Positions 16,588-24,743 of a DNA stretch of 64,000 bases are shown here, piece after piece. The notes under the pieces were generated by a model. The model did no database searches, was not told where the DNA came from, and worked only from the letters and a program-made list of their open reading frames with translations. Origin of the DNA: Spelaeicoccus albus (GTDB lineage Bacteria > Actinomycetota > Actinomycetes > Actinomycetales > Brevibacteriaceae); the NCBI RefSeq assembly GCF_013409065.1, contig NZ_JACBZP010000001.1:2232001-2296000 (forward strand), read 5' to 3'. The position numbers and the translations under genes were made by a program. Position 1 is the stretch's first letter. Every line of letters starts with the position of its first letter.

Positions 16588-18006
16588 ATGCCGAATCAGA
16601 CGGACCATATCGAGGTGCGTACCTTTGCGGACGGCGGGGCTGCCGTCGGCGGCGAGCGCATCGATACGGCGGGATTCCCCGACCCGTACACTGCGACTCT
16701 GGCCCACGTGGCCGCCGAGGCCGAGCTGCGTCGCGCAAAGGTGCTGACGCACGGCATCGACCATGCAGCCGGACAGGATTCGTGGTTTTACGTCACTCCG
16801 GACGGTGAAATCGAGCTCCCCGAGCCCGTGCCGCAGGGTGCGTCTCCGGTAGGGTCCGACGAGCCGGAGTCGCAGTCGATTCCGGACGACGTGCCGGCAC
16901 CGCCCGCCGCGCCGCCCCGGGTCGGAGCGTCGTCGCAGCCTGTTCCGCCGGCGAGCAGTCGGGGCGGCAGCGAACCGGAATCTTCGGCTCGGCCCGAATC
17001 GATTGTGACTCTCGGCGCGCCGGGGTTCACGCCGCCGGCCGATCCGCAGCCGCGCTCGCGTCGGGACGCCCGGGCGGCGGACCCGCTGCACGCCGATACG
17101 ACGGTGTTCGTCCGGCGCCCGCGCAACCGGCCCAAGCACGGCGCCCGCGGAGCGCTCTACACCCTCTCCGGGGGCACCGTGAACCTCGGGCCGAGCAGTC
17201 GGGAGCAACGCGATCGCGAGCTTGCCGATCGGATCGCGCGCCAATTGACCGGCAGCCACAATACGGCGATCCTGTCGCTCAAGGGCGGAATCGGCAAGAC
17301 GTCGACAACCGTCGGCCTCGGGCTCGTGTTGGCCGAATACCGCGGCGATCCGCCAATGGCCATCGACGCCAATCCCGACTCCGGCGACCTGGCCGAGCGG
17401 GCACTCGGAGAGAGCGGATATCAGTCCTCGGCCCGGCAGACAATCACCGATCTGCTTGCCGATGCTCCGTCGATCGATTCGCTCACCGAGCTGTCGAAGT
17501 ACGTACAACATGCCGGACGCTTCCACTTGGTCGCTGGTGAGCAGGATCCGGCGTTGTCCGACAGCCTGACGGCCGACGAGTACCTGACCGTCAGTCGCCT
17601 CATTTCCCGGTATTATTCGGTGGTTCTCACCGATTGCGGCACCGGGGTGACGCACCAAGCCATGAGCGGGATCTTGCAGACGGCGGACAATTTGATAGTT
17701 GCGGCCGGGTACGCCGTCAGCGGCGCCAACCGCGCTCGCAGCACCTTGCGATGGCTGGCCGGCCACGGATACGAGAAGCTGGCGCGCGAGGCGATAGTCG
17801 TCATCACCGATAAGGACGGCGTCTCGAACCGCGTCGACAAGGACGCCATTCGCGGGCACTTGTCCGGCTACTGCCGCGAGCTGATCGCCGTGCCGAACGA
17901 CAAGGGGGTTGCCGACGGCGACCTGGTCTCGCTCGACGGCCTCAAGCCTGCCACGCGGGACGCCTATCGACGCCTTGCCGCGGCAGTCGTCGATGGCTAC
18001 GAATAG
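16588..18006 (+). CDS. MinD/ParA-family ATPase with disordered N-terminal extension
   Basis: A 472-residue protein. Residues 1-75 form a small unrecognised domain (HIEVRTFADGGAAVGGERIDTAGFPDPYTATLAHVAAEAELRRAKV); 76-185 are Pro/Ser/Glu-rich and probably disordered; 220-472 are a deviant Walker-A ATPase with KGGIGKTST (232-240), the switch region AIDANPDSGDLAERAL, and VVLTDCGTGVTHQAM as Walker B. The layout resembles actinobacterial MinD-like proteins such as EspI near type VII secretion, but no secretion genes are here. Such ATPases position complexes on membranes or DNA; the cargo is unknown. ATG 16588 follows GGAGAAGAG. Confidence 0.8.
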   Translation: MPNQTDHIEVRTFADGGAAVGGERIDTAGFPDPYTATLAHVAAEAELRRAKVLTHGIDHAAGQDSWFYVTPDGEIELPEPVPQGASPVGSDEPESQSIPDDVPAPPAAPPRVGASSQPVPPASSRGGSEPESSARPESIVTLGAPGFTPPADPQPRSRRDARAADPLHADTTVFVRRPRNRPKHGARGALYTLSGGTVNLGPSSREQRDRELADRIARQLTGSHNTAILSLKGGIGKTSTTVGLGLVLAEYRGDPPMAIDANPDSGDLAERALGESGYQSSARQTITDLLADAPSIDSLTELSKYVQHAGRFHLVAGEQDPALSDSLTADEYLTVSRLISRYYSVVLTDCGTGVTHQAMSGILQTADNLIVAAGYAVSGANRARSTLRWLAGHGYEKLAREAIVVITDKDGVSNRVDKDAIRGHLSGYCRELIAVPNDKGVADGDLVSLDGLKPATRDAYRRLAAAVVDGYE

Positions 18007-18082
18007 CAACTCAAACCGGTTACCCTTTAATAATCAACCATTCCAGGTTGTGTGAATCGGGGACATGAGGCAAGCTGGGAAC

Positions 18083-18712
18083 ATGTATGTCCTCACCATG
18101 GACCAAAAGGGCAGCCGGCGGAGCCCCGACCTCGTCCCGCAGCTCCTGGACTCGGCCAACCGCGCCGAGCCGGCGAATTTGCTCGTGCCGTTCTCCCGTA
18201 CCGTCGGCGACGAGGTGCAAGGCGTCACCGACGACCCCGAGCACGCCGTCCGGCTGACAATGCTGGCATTGCGCTTAAGGTCCTGGTGGATCGGCGTGGG
18301 CATCGGGGACGTCGAAACGCCGCTCCCGCGCGAGAGTCGGGAAGGACGCGGACCGGCCTTCGTCAACGCGCGTACCGCTATCGACTCGGCCAAGGCTGCG
18401 CGCTCGGGCGTTCCGGTCGCCGTGGCCGGGTCGCACCCTGCCGGAACCGGCGCGTTCGCGGCGTCCGACGCCGAGGCGGTGCTGCGGCTGGTCGGGCGCC
18501 TGGTGAGCTCGAGGTCGGATGCGCAATGGCGCATCATTGACGCACTTGTCGAGGACGGCGACGAACGCGGCAGTCGTAAGCACGTGGCCGCCGGTCTCGG
18601 AATCAGTCCGCAGGCGGTCAGCAAGAGCTTGGCCTCGGCCGGTTGGGAAGACGAGAAGGCCTGCCGACGTGCCGCCGCCAAACTGCTCGAAGCGGTGAAC
18701 TCCGGTGCTTGA
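18083..18712 (+). CDS. SatD-like protein with C-terminal helix-turn-helix
   Basis: A 209-residue protein. The N-terminal portion (MYVLTMDQKGSRRSPDLVPQLLD, then FSRTVGDEVQGVTDDPEHAVRLTMLAL and WWIGVGIGDVETPLP) resembles the SatD family, found beside membrane proteins in stress or acid-tolerance loci. The C-terminal 65 residues contain WRIIDALVEDGDERGSRKHVAAGLGISPQAVSKSLASAGW, a helix-turn-helix. The start may instead be ATG 18065, six codons earlier; neither has a strong ribosome site. The stop overlaps the next gene's GTG by eight bases, so it is coupled to a small membrane protein, a common SatD arrangement. Its ligand and targets are unknown. Confidence 0.65.
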   Translation: MYVLTMDQKGSRRSPDLVPQLLDSANRAEPANLLVPFSRTVGDEVQGVTDDPEHAVRLTMLALRLRSWWIGVGIGDVETPLPRESREGRGPAFVNARTAIDSAKAARSGVPVAVAGSHPAGTGAFAASDAEAVLRLVGRLVSSRSDAQWRIIDALVEDGDERGSRKHVAAGLGISPQAVSKSLASAGWEDEKACRRAAAKLLEAVNSGA

Positions 18713-19091
18713 CGTGCTGTGGGTCGTGCTGGGGCTCGCCGTGGCGGCCCTGGTCGGCTGGCCGATCACTGCCGGAATTCTCGCGCTCGGCGGCCGTCGC
18801 CCGGGCGCCGAGCGGCACGAACACGGCGACCATGCCGCGGCGATGCCCGTGGGGGAATCGGTGTTGCGCGGCGGCTTGTGGATCGGACTGCTCGAACGGC
18901 TGGCCGTCACCGCCTGCATCATGGCCGGCTACCCGGCGGGCATCGCGTACGTGGTCGCGGTGAAGGGCCTCGGCCGCTACCCCGAGCTGCGTCAAACGCC
19001 GGCGGCGGCCGAGAGGTTCATCATCGGCTCGCTGGCCTCGATGCTCTGGGCCGCCGCTGTCGGCATCGCCGTGCGGGTGCTGATCGGGTAG
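18705..19091 (+). CDS. Small integral membrane protein coupled to the SatD-like gene
   Basis: A 128-residue protein with three predicted membrane segments (about 4-28, 55-85 and 104-127). The conserved-looking parts are LLERLAVTACIMAGYPAGIAYVVAVKGLGRYPELR and AERFIIGSLASMLWAAAVGIAV, a pattern seen in DUF3307-like or SatE-like small membrane proteins that follow satD genes. The loop between segments 1 and 2 is His/Asp-rich (GAERHEHGDHAAAM), possibly metal-binding. GTG 18705 lies inside the end of the upstream gene. No enzymatic motif is visible; function unknown, but co-expression with the regulator is nearly certain. Confidence 0.72.
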   Translation: MLDVLWVVLGLAVAALVGWPITAGILALGGRRPGAERHEHGDHAAAMPVGESVLRGGLWIGLLERLAVTACIMAGYPAGIAYVVAVKGLGRYPELRQTPAAAERFIIGSLASMLWAAAVGIAVRVLIG

Positions 19092-19105
19092 CTCCGGGGC
19101 TCGTT

Positions 19106-19816
19106 TTACCGAATCGAGCCCGGCAACGCCGTGGCGACGGCGGGCTCGTCGGCGTGCAGCACGCCGTCCTCCATCCGGTGCACGGCATCCATATGGCCGA
19201 GGTGCACGGTGTCGTGCGTGACGACCACCGACGCGACGCCGCGCGTCTTGGTCAGTTCGGCCAGCTGCGCCATCACACGGCCGCCGCGGTCGTGATCGAG
19301 CGCCGAGGTCGGCTCGTCCACCAGCAACACGGACGGATCATTCATCAGGCCGCGCGCAATGCTCACCCGCTGCCGCTGCCCGCCGGACAGCTGGTGGGGA
19401 CGCTTGTGTGCTTGATCGGCCAGGCCGACGTCCGCCAACAGGTCCCGGGCCCGCTCGCGGCGCTTGGCCGGCTTGCCGCCGGTCATATGCGTGACCATCA
19501 GCAATTGCTCGACGGCGGTGAGCGACGGCAGCAGATTCGACTGCTGGAACACGAACCCGAGCTCCGCCCCGCGCACCGCCGTGCGCTGCGCGGAAGTCAA
19601 CCCGGTCATATCGCGCCCGCCGAGTTCGACGAGACCGGAATCGGCCGGGATGAGAAGTCCTGCCACGGCGAGCAGACTCGACTTGCCCGACCCCGACGGG
19701 CCGATGATGCCGACCATGTCGCCGGGGCGGACAGTGAGGGACACGTCGTCGAGGGCGACGAGACGGTCCTCGCCGTCCTGGTAGGTCAGTGTGACGTGGG
19801 AAAGGTTGAGGCTCAT
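19106..19816 (-). CDS. ABC transporter ATP-binding protein (MacB/LolD type)
   Basis: A 236-residue nucleotide-binding subunit. Seen: Walker A GPSGSGKS (39-46), Q-loop FVFQQSNLLPSLTAVEQL, signature LSGGQ (143-147), Walker B LLVDEP (164-169), and the H-loop His201. The sequence style (VALDDVSLTVRPGDMVGIIGPSGSGKSSLL) fits the MacB/LolD/FtsE-type family, which power export or membrane remodelling rather than import. It partners the permease just upstream: their ATG and stop overlap by four bases. A TAGGAG ribosome site lies seven bases before the ATG. The long open frame continuing upstream is a shadow of the permease. Confidence 0.93.
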   Translation of the reverse strand: MSLNLSHVTLTYQDGEDRLVALDDVSLTVRPGDMVGIIGPSGSGKSSLLAVAGLLIPADSGLVELGGRDMTGLTSAQRTAVRGAELGFVFQQSNLLPSLTAVEQLLMVTHMTGGKPAKRRERARDLLADVGLADQAHKRPHQLSGGQRQRVSIARGLMNDPSVLLVDEPTSALDHDRGGRVMAQLAELTKTRGVASVVVTHDTVHLGHMDAVHRMEDGVLHADEPAVATALPGSIR

Positions 19817-20868
19817 CGCGTAGCTCCTAAGGCTGTTAACGGATCGACTGTGCTGATGCGGTGCAGGGCCGCCGATGCTCCGAGCATGCCGAGCACGACG
19901 ACGACCGCCAGCGGAACCAGGGTGGTCATCGGGGTGACGATGAACGGCACCACCTGAGCGGCGAGCAAGCCGAGCCCGCCGGCAAACAACGCGCCGAGGC
20001 CGCCACCGATCACGAGGACCAGGAGGGCTTGTCCCAGCGCGTCCTTCAAGAGGTATTTCGTTGCGGCGCCCATGGCCTTCAGGACCGCCAGATCGCCGCT
20101 TCGCTGGATTGTCCAAATCGTGAAGAAAGCGCCGACCACGAGCGCCGACACGGCCATCAGAATGACCTGCATCAACGTCAGCGACCCGTTTTCGGAGGTA
20201 TAGGACCCGACGGCGTTCACCGCATCCTTGTGGCCCACCACGTCCATGCCGGACGTCGCGGACGCCGCGCCGGCATCGAACGAGCCACTCGTTCGCAGGG
20301 CCACGACAGTGCCGTCGGCCCCGGCCGCCGACGGCAGCTTCGTCCATGCCGACCTGTCCATCCAGATCACCGACTGGTGGTTGAAGTACGAGTCGTCCTT
20401 CGTGCCGGCCACCGTGAATTTCGTGCCGTTGATGGCGACCCGGTCGCCGTCCGACCAGCCCTGGTCGGCTGCAAGGTCGGCGTCGACGACTATCGACCGG
20501 CCGTGCACGCCGTCCGGCGCGGCGAACCCGCCCGGATCGACGCCGAACGCCGACACCGACGTGTGGTCGGCCTTTGTCATGGCCACGCCGATGAGCGCCG
20601 CATCGTCGACGCCCGGGCGGCCGGCGAGTTTCTTTTGCTCGGCCGGCGTGGCAGTGCTTGCCGTGTACGAGATCTTGTCGCCGGACGCCGGCCGGCTGAA
20701 AGCCATGTGGTCGGCTCCGAGATTCTTCACGGCTGCAATCGATTGATTGCCGAGCCCGGCAGCCAGACCGGATAACAGGACGACGAGCAACGTGATCAAA
20801 AAGATCACCACCGCCATCAGCGCAAAGCGACCTCGCGCAAACCGCAGGTCGCGAATTCCAAGAAACAA
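19813..20868 (-). CDS. ABC transporter permease (FtsX/MacB type)
   Basis: A permease of about 351 residues with the FtsX-like layout: one N-terminal membrane helix (FALMAVVIFLITLLVVLLSGLAAGL), a large extracellular domain (about 45-225, with TSVSAFGVDPGGFAAPDGVHGRSIVVD), and three C-terminal helices (LMQVILMAVSALVVGAFFTIWTI, LGQALLVLVIGGGLGALFAGGLGLLAAQ and LVPLAVVVVLGMLGASAALHRI). The cytoplasmic SGDLAVLKAMGAATKYLLKDAL is the coupling region of this class. The start is uncertain: TTG at 20868 (reading LFLGIRDLRFARGRF) fits the usual N-terminus, but an upstream GTG is possible. It is divergent from a sensor kinase gene that probably controls it. Confidence 0.85.
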   Translation of the reverse strand: MFLGIRDLRFARGRFALMAVVIFLITLLVVLLSGLAAGLGNQSIAAVKNLGADHMAFSRPASGDKISYTASTATPAEQKKLAGRPGVDDAALIGVAMTKADHTSVSAFGVDPGGFAAPDGVHGRSIVVDADLAADQGWSDGDRVAINGTKFTVAGTKDDSYFNHQSVIWMDRSAWTKLPSAAGADGTVVALRTSGSFDAGAASATSGMDVVGHKDAVNAVGSYTSENGSLTLMQVILMAVSALVVGAFFTIWTIQRSGDLAVLKAMGAATKYLLKDALGQALLVLVIGGGLGALFAGGLGLLAAQVVPFIVTPMTTLVPLAVVVVLGMLGASAALHRISTVDPLTALGATR

Positions 20869-21078
20869 AACGTGTTCTCGCTTTCTTTGTCGTGGGTGGT
20901 CCGCGGCCGTCTTGACGACCGCGATTACCAGCACTTCCAGCCTCCCGCGCGGCCCCCTCCGGGGGCATCGAGCAAACGACTGGTCTTTCCGGCGGCAATC
21001 GATGGAGAGGCAAATCAATCGAAAGGTTGATCGCCTCAAATCCCCCGGGGACGTGCGCGCACTGTAGATTCGAAGTCG

Positions 21079-22284
21079 ATGGAGACCAACGCACTCACGC
21101 ACACCAGCGGTCCGACGCCGGTGGTGCGGTTCATGCAGATCGGCGAGCACGTGCTGTTCGTGGCACTGCTGGCCGTGGGCGCGATACGCGCCGCAGGCTC
21201 GGCCGGCGCTCCCGCGTTGCTGGGCGGCATCGGCCTGCTCCTCTGGTATGCGCTTGGCGTCCTCTTGGCTCGCCGGCGGGCGCAAAGAAGCCTCGGCATC
21301 GTGTGGCTCGCCGTGCTGGGGCTCGGCTGGGTCGCGCTCGTCATCCTGTCCAGCGATTACGCGTGGGTCGCGTTTGCGTTGTTCTTCTTGGCGTTCCATT
21401 TGCTCGGCAGGATGTGGGCGCTCGCCGCCACGGTCGCCATCACTGCCATAGCGATCACCGTGCTGCTGCGTTCCGGGCCGGGCGCGGGCTGGCCGGTCGT
21501 CATCGGGCCCGTCTTCGGCGCGGCCGTGGCGATCGGCATGTCGCTCATTTACGCGCAACTGGTGGCGGACGCCGCCGAGCGCACCCGGCTGATCGACGGG
21601 TTGCGGAGCGCGCAAAAAGAGCTGCTCGACGCTCAAGACGAGCTTGGTGCGCTGCAACGCGAAATCGGCGCGACCGATGAGCGCACCCGGCTTGCCCAAG
21701 AAATCCACGACACGGTCGCCCAAGGTCTCTCGTCGATCACCATGATGGCCCGGTCCGGGATTGCCGGCCCCGGGGACCGCGAGAACCCGCTGTTTGCCCA
21801 AATCGAGCAGGTCGCCTCCGAGAACCTGGTCGAGGCCCGCCGCGTCGTGCATGCCCTGTCGCCGCCCGAGTTGGACGAGGCTCCGCTTGCCGCAGCGCTC
21901 GAACGCCAAGTCGCCCAGGTGCGCGAGCAGACCGCCCTCGAGGCGGACCTGGTGGTGGACGGCGTCCCGCGCGCCTTGCCGATGGCCGATAACGTGGCGC
22001 TGCTGCGGGTGGCGCAAAGCGCGCTGGCAAATGTGCGCCAGCATGCCCGCGCGAACCGCGTCCGCCTCACGCTGAGCTTTCAAATCGACGAGGTGAGCCT
22101 CGACATCGTCGACGACGGCTGCGGTTTCGATCCGTCGTCGGTGCCCGAGCACAGCGAGTCCGGCGGTTACGGCCTGCGAGCCATGCGCCGGCGCATCCGC
22201 GAACGCGGCGGGACGCTCGTCGTCGAATCCGAACCGGGCGACGGCACCGCCGTGGCCGCTACCTTGCCGGCCGAGGAGAGCTGA
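21079..22284 (+). CDS. NarL-type sensor histidine kinase
   Basis: A 401-residue membrane sensor. Four or five hydrophobic helices occupy about 22-165 with almost no extracellular loop, so the sensor probably reads a membrane-related signal. A short coiled coil (170-200) leads to the HisKA_3 phosphoacceptor LAQEIHDTVAQGLSSI with His210, and the ATPase domain has NVRQHARANRVRL (N box), DDGCGFD (G1) and GGYGLRAMRRR (G2). The arrangement resembles DesK/LiaS-type kinases. It is followed by its response regulator with a one-base overlap and faces an MacB-type ABC transporter operon, a common envelope-stress or peptide-resistance pairing. Confidence 0.92.
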   Translation: METNALTHTSGPTPVVRFMQIGEHVLFVALLAVGAIRAAGSAGAPALLGGIGLLLWYALGVLLARRRAQRSLGIVWLAVLGLGWVALVILSSDYAWVAFALFFLAFHLLGRMWALAATVAITAIAITVLLRSGPGAGWPVVIGPVFGAAVAIGMSLIYAQLVADAAERTRLIDGLRSAQKELLDAQDELGALQREIGATDERTRLAQEIHDTVAQGLSSITMMARSGIAGPGDRENPLFAQIEQVASENLVEARRVVHALSPPELDEAPLAAALERQVAQVREQTALEADLVVDGVPRALPMADNVALLRVAQSALANVRQHARANRVRLTLSFQIDEVSLDIVDDGCGFDPSSVPEHSESGGYGLRAMRRRIRERGGTLVVESEPGDGTAVAATLPAEES

Positions 22285-22904
22285 TGCTGCGCGTGATTCT
22301 TGTCGACGACCACCCCGTGGTCCGGGCCGGGCTGAAGACCTTGTTGGCCGGCGACGACCAGATCGACGTGGTGGCCGAAGCGTCGTCCGGCAGCGAAGCG
22401 GTTGCCAAGGCCGGCGCGTTTCGGCCGGACGTCGTGCTGATGGACCTGCGGATGGGGCCCGGCGTGGACGGCGCCGACGCGACCCGCGAGATCGTCGCCG
22501 TGGACGACCCGCCCAAGGTCGTCATCCTCACCACTTTCGAAACCGATACCGACATCTTGCGCGCCGTCGAAGCAGGAGCCTCCGGATATCTCTTGAAGGA
22601 CTCGCCCCCGGACAAGATCCTGCACGCCGTCCATGCTGCGTCGCGCGGCGAGACAGTGTTGGGCGAGCAAGTGGCCGGGCGGCTGCTGACCCGGCTGCGC
22701 ACGCCGCAAGCCGAATTGAGCGGCCGCGAGATCGAGGTGTTGAAGCTCGTCTCGCAGGGCATGTCGAACCGGAATATCGCCAAAACGATGTTCGTGTCCG
22801 AAGCGACGGTGAAATCACACTTGGTGCACGTGTTCACGAAGCTGGACGTCGATTCCCGGACGGCGGCCGTGGCCGCGGCGCGCGAACGCGGCCTGATCTC
22901 CTGA
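22284..22904 (+). CDS. NarL/LuxR-family response regulator
   Basis: A 206-residue two-domain regulator. The receiver starts MLRVILVDDHPVVRAGLKTLL with phosphoacceptor Asp54 in VVLMDLRM, plus conserved Thr (VVILTTFETD) and Lys (GYLLKDSPPDKI). The C-terminal LuxR-type helix-turn-helix reads LSGREIEVLKLVSQGMSNRNIAKTMFVSEATVKSHLVHVFTKLDV. Phosphorylated by the upstream kinase, it would bind promoter DNA, most simply the 210-base region between the kinase and the divergent ABC operon. The start overlaps the kinase stop by one base (TGATG). Confidence 0.95.
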   Translation: MLRVILVDDHPVVRAGLKTLLAGDDQIDVVAEASSGSEAVAKAGAFRPDVVLMDLRMGPGVDGADATREIVAVDDPPKVVILTTFETDTDILRAVEAGASGYLLKDSPPDKILHAVHAASRGETVLGEQVAGRLLTRLRTPQAELSGREIEVLKLVSQGMSNRNIAKTMFVSEATVKSHLVHVFTKLDVDSRTAAVAAARERGLIS

Positions 22905-23022
22905 CGAGGCGGCCGCTCCTGCCCGGCCGCCAGCCGCCCGGCCGCGTCCGACGAGTACGATTCTTACCGGGCCCACCGGCCATGCAGGCCGGTCGACCAG
23001 ATCACGCGAGGAGACTTCATTC

Positions 23023-24054
23023 GTGCAATTGTTCCGGGACTTGGGGGAGATCCCCGCTGATTTCGGCCCGACCGCGCTCACCATCGGCAATTTCGACGGC
23101 GTGCATCGCGGCCATCAGGCGGTGCTCGAGCGCATTGTGACGGATGCCCGCAATCGCGGGCAGGCCTCGGTGGCCGTCACGTTCGACCCCCATCCGGCCA
23201 CGGTGCACCGGCCTTCCGAGGCTCCCCGCCAGATCACCGGTCTCGACGAACGGCTTCGCCGGCTGGAAGCAACCGGCCTCGACGCCGTGCTCGTGCAGCA
23301 TTACACCCTCGAACTCGCCAAACAGTCCGCGGAAGAATACGTCCGCAGCGTATTCGTCGATGCGCTGCACGCCACGACGGTCGTCGTGGGCCGCGACGTC
23401 CGGTTCGGCTGGCAGAACTCCGGCGATCTGGACACGCTGCGCGAACTCGGCCGCACCTACGGCTTCGACGTGCGCGTGATCGACGACATTGGCGCGCTGC
23501 CGGAGGGCACCGATAATTGCGCGGGCTCCGGCGCGGCGAGCGAACCCGGCGACGGGCACGGCGGCCGCTGGTCGTCGTCGCACATCAGGGACCTGCTCAC
23601 TGCCGGCGACGTCGCCGAAGCCGCGCGCATGCTGGGACGAGCGCATATCGTCTCGGGCACCGTCGTGCACGGCGAGGCGCGCGGCCGCGACCTGGGGTTT
23701 CCCACCGCCAACATCGGCCCGGACGCCGAGGGGCTCATTCCTGCGGACGGCGTCTATGCGGGCTGGCTCGTGACGGAGGGCCGCAAGCACCCGGCCGCCA
23801 TCTCGGTCGGCACCAATCCCACCTTCGACCGCGTGCGACGGCGGGTCGAGGCGCACGTCATCGACCGCCACGACGCCCACGTCGACGACTTCGACCTCTA
23901 CGGCAAGTACGTGGTAGTGGAATTCGTCGCGAGGCTTCGCGGGATGGTCGCGTACCGGGGGATGGAACCGCTCATCGAGCAGATGACCCGCGATGTCGTC
24001 GACACTCGTGCCGCGCTCGGTCTGCCGAGCGCGCATGGAACGAGCGTGAATTAA
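23023..24054 (+). CDS. ribF: Bifunctional riboflavin kinase / FAD synthetase
   Basis: RibF makes FMN from riboflavin and ATP, then FAD from FMN and ATP. The 343-residue protein has the N-terminal nucleotidyltransferase domain with TIGNFDGVHRGHQAVLERIV (HxGH motif) and SSSHIRDLLTAGDVAEAARMLGR, and the C-terminal flavokinase with GRDLGFPTANI, GVYAGWL, SVGTNPTF and VEAHVIDRHDAHVDDFDLYGKYVVVEFVARLRGM. A modest Gly/Asp-rich insert (NCAGSGAASEPGDGHGGR, about 166-183) interrupts the first domain and looks like a lineage-specific loop. GTG 23023 is preceded by GAGGAG. It precedes rpsO, the order common in bacteria. Confidence 0.96.
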   Translation: MQLFRDLGEIPADFGPTALTIGNFDGVHRGHQAVLERIVTDARNRGQASVAVTFDPHPATVHRPSEAPRQITGLDERLRRLEATGLDAVLVQHYTLELAKQSAEEYVRSVFVDALHATTVVVGRDVRFGWQNSGDLDTLRELGRTYGFDVRVIDDIGALPEGTDNCAGSGAASEPGDGHGGRWSSSHIRDLLTAGDVAEAARMLGRAHIVSGTVVHGEARGRDLGFPTANIGPDAEGLIPADGVYAGWLVTEGRKHPAAISVGTNPTFDRVRRRVEAHVIDRHDAHVDDFDLYGKYVVVEFVARLRGMVAYRGMEPLIEQMTRDVVDTRAALGLPSAHGTSVN

Positions 24055-24222
24055 CTCCCGGCGTCCGCAGGCTGATAGTCTGGATTCGGCCGCAGGGCCA
24101 AGCCGTTAGATCGGCCGCGGTTCCATAGTGCTCAGGGTGATTCCCGAGACGGACTGACAACCACTGACCTCTCGTTTTCACGACAGACCTGGGCGCCGCG
24201 CAACGACCTGGAGGAGACGAAT

Positions 24223-24492
24223 ATGGCGCTTGACGCCGACGTAAAGCAGAAAATCATTGCCGAATACGCCACCCACGAAGGCGACACCGGTTCTCCGGAG
24301 GTCCAGGTCGCGGTGCTGACCCGGCGGATCACCGATTTGACCGAACACTTCAAGGAGCACAAGCACGACCACCACTCGCGTCGCGGCCTGCTGCTCCTGG
24401 TCGGCCAGCGCAAGCGACTGCTCGGCTACCTGCAAAAGGTGGACATCGAGCGTTACCGCGCACTGATCAAACGCCTCGGCCTGCGCCGCTAG
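24223..24492 (+). CDS. rpsO: 30S ribosomal protein S15
   Basis: S15 binds the central domain of 16S rRNA early in 30S assembly and makes an intersubunit bridge. The 89-residue protein is full length: [73 protein letters not shown]. The ATG follows a strong GGAGGA site. The 168-base leader upstream (24055-24222) could hold the S15 autoregulatory structure known in other bacteria, but I cannot identify it by eye. A GC-rich hairpin follows the gene. Confidence 0.98.
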   Translation: MALDADVKQKIIAEYATHEGDTGSPEVQVAVLTRRITDLTEHFKEHKHDHHSRRGLLLLVGQRKRLLGYLQKVDIERYRALIKRLGLRR

Positions 24493-24503
24493 GCCCATCG
24501 CGA

Positions 24504-24537
24504 CGAAGGACGGCAGCCATCCGGCCGCCGTCCTTCG
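24504..24537 (+). terminator. Hairpin after rpsO
   Basis: CGAAGGACGGC (24504-24514) and GCCGTCCTTCG (24527-24537) form a perfect 11-pair stem with a 12-base loop, 12 bases after the rpsO stop. No T-tract follows, so it is either an actinobacterial-style terminator or an RNase III processing site between rpsO and pnp. Confidence 0.65.
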
Positions 24538-24605
24538 CGCTAAGCTGGGAAAAGGCACCGCGGCCCCGGCCGCGGCAGCCGCCCGCGAGTGCGACAGCCG
24601 TGAAA

Positions 24606-24666
24606 ACCGGTCCTCGGTAGTGGCCTCCGGAACGAAAGCGTCCGTGGGCCTCGATCGAAGACCGGA
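24606..24666 (+). ncRNA. Candidate Actino-pnp leader RNA
   Basis: In the pnp leader, ACCGGTC-C-TCG (from 24606) pairs with CGA-A-GACCGG (to 24665), enclosing an inner hairpin GGCC, CGGA, CG paired with CG, TCCG, GGCC around an AAAG loop near 24634-24637. A conserved structure called Actino-pnp is known upstream of pnp in actinobacteria; the position, nested stem pattern and gene match. I recognise it by structure, not by a covariance search. It probably mediates feedback control of PNPase, as pnp leaders do elsewhere. Confidence 0.65.
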
Positions 24667-24743
24667 TCGACGAAAACGATCATCACCGGCTCCCACTCGT
24701 ACCACTTGCCCGCCGCCCGTCAGGGGAGGCAGGCACCGACGAT

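Noticed and set aside
19106-21094. One long minus-strand frame of 662 codons ending in the ABC ATPase
   Set aside because: Only the last 236 codons are the ATPase; the rest overlaps the permease in another frame. The ATG at 19816 with TAGGAG upstream marks the real start.
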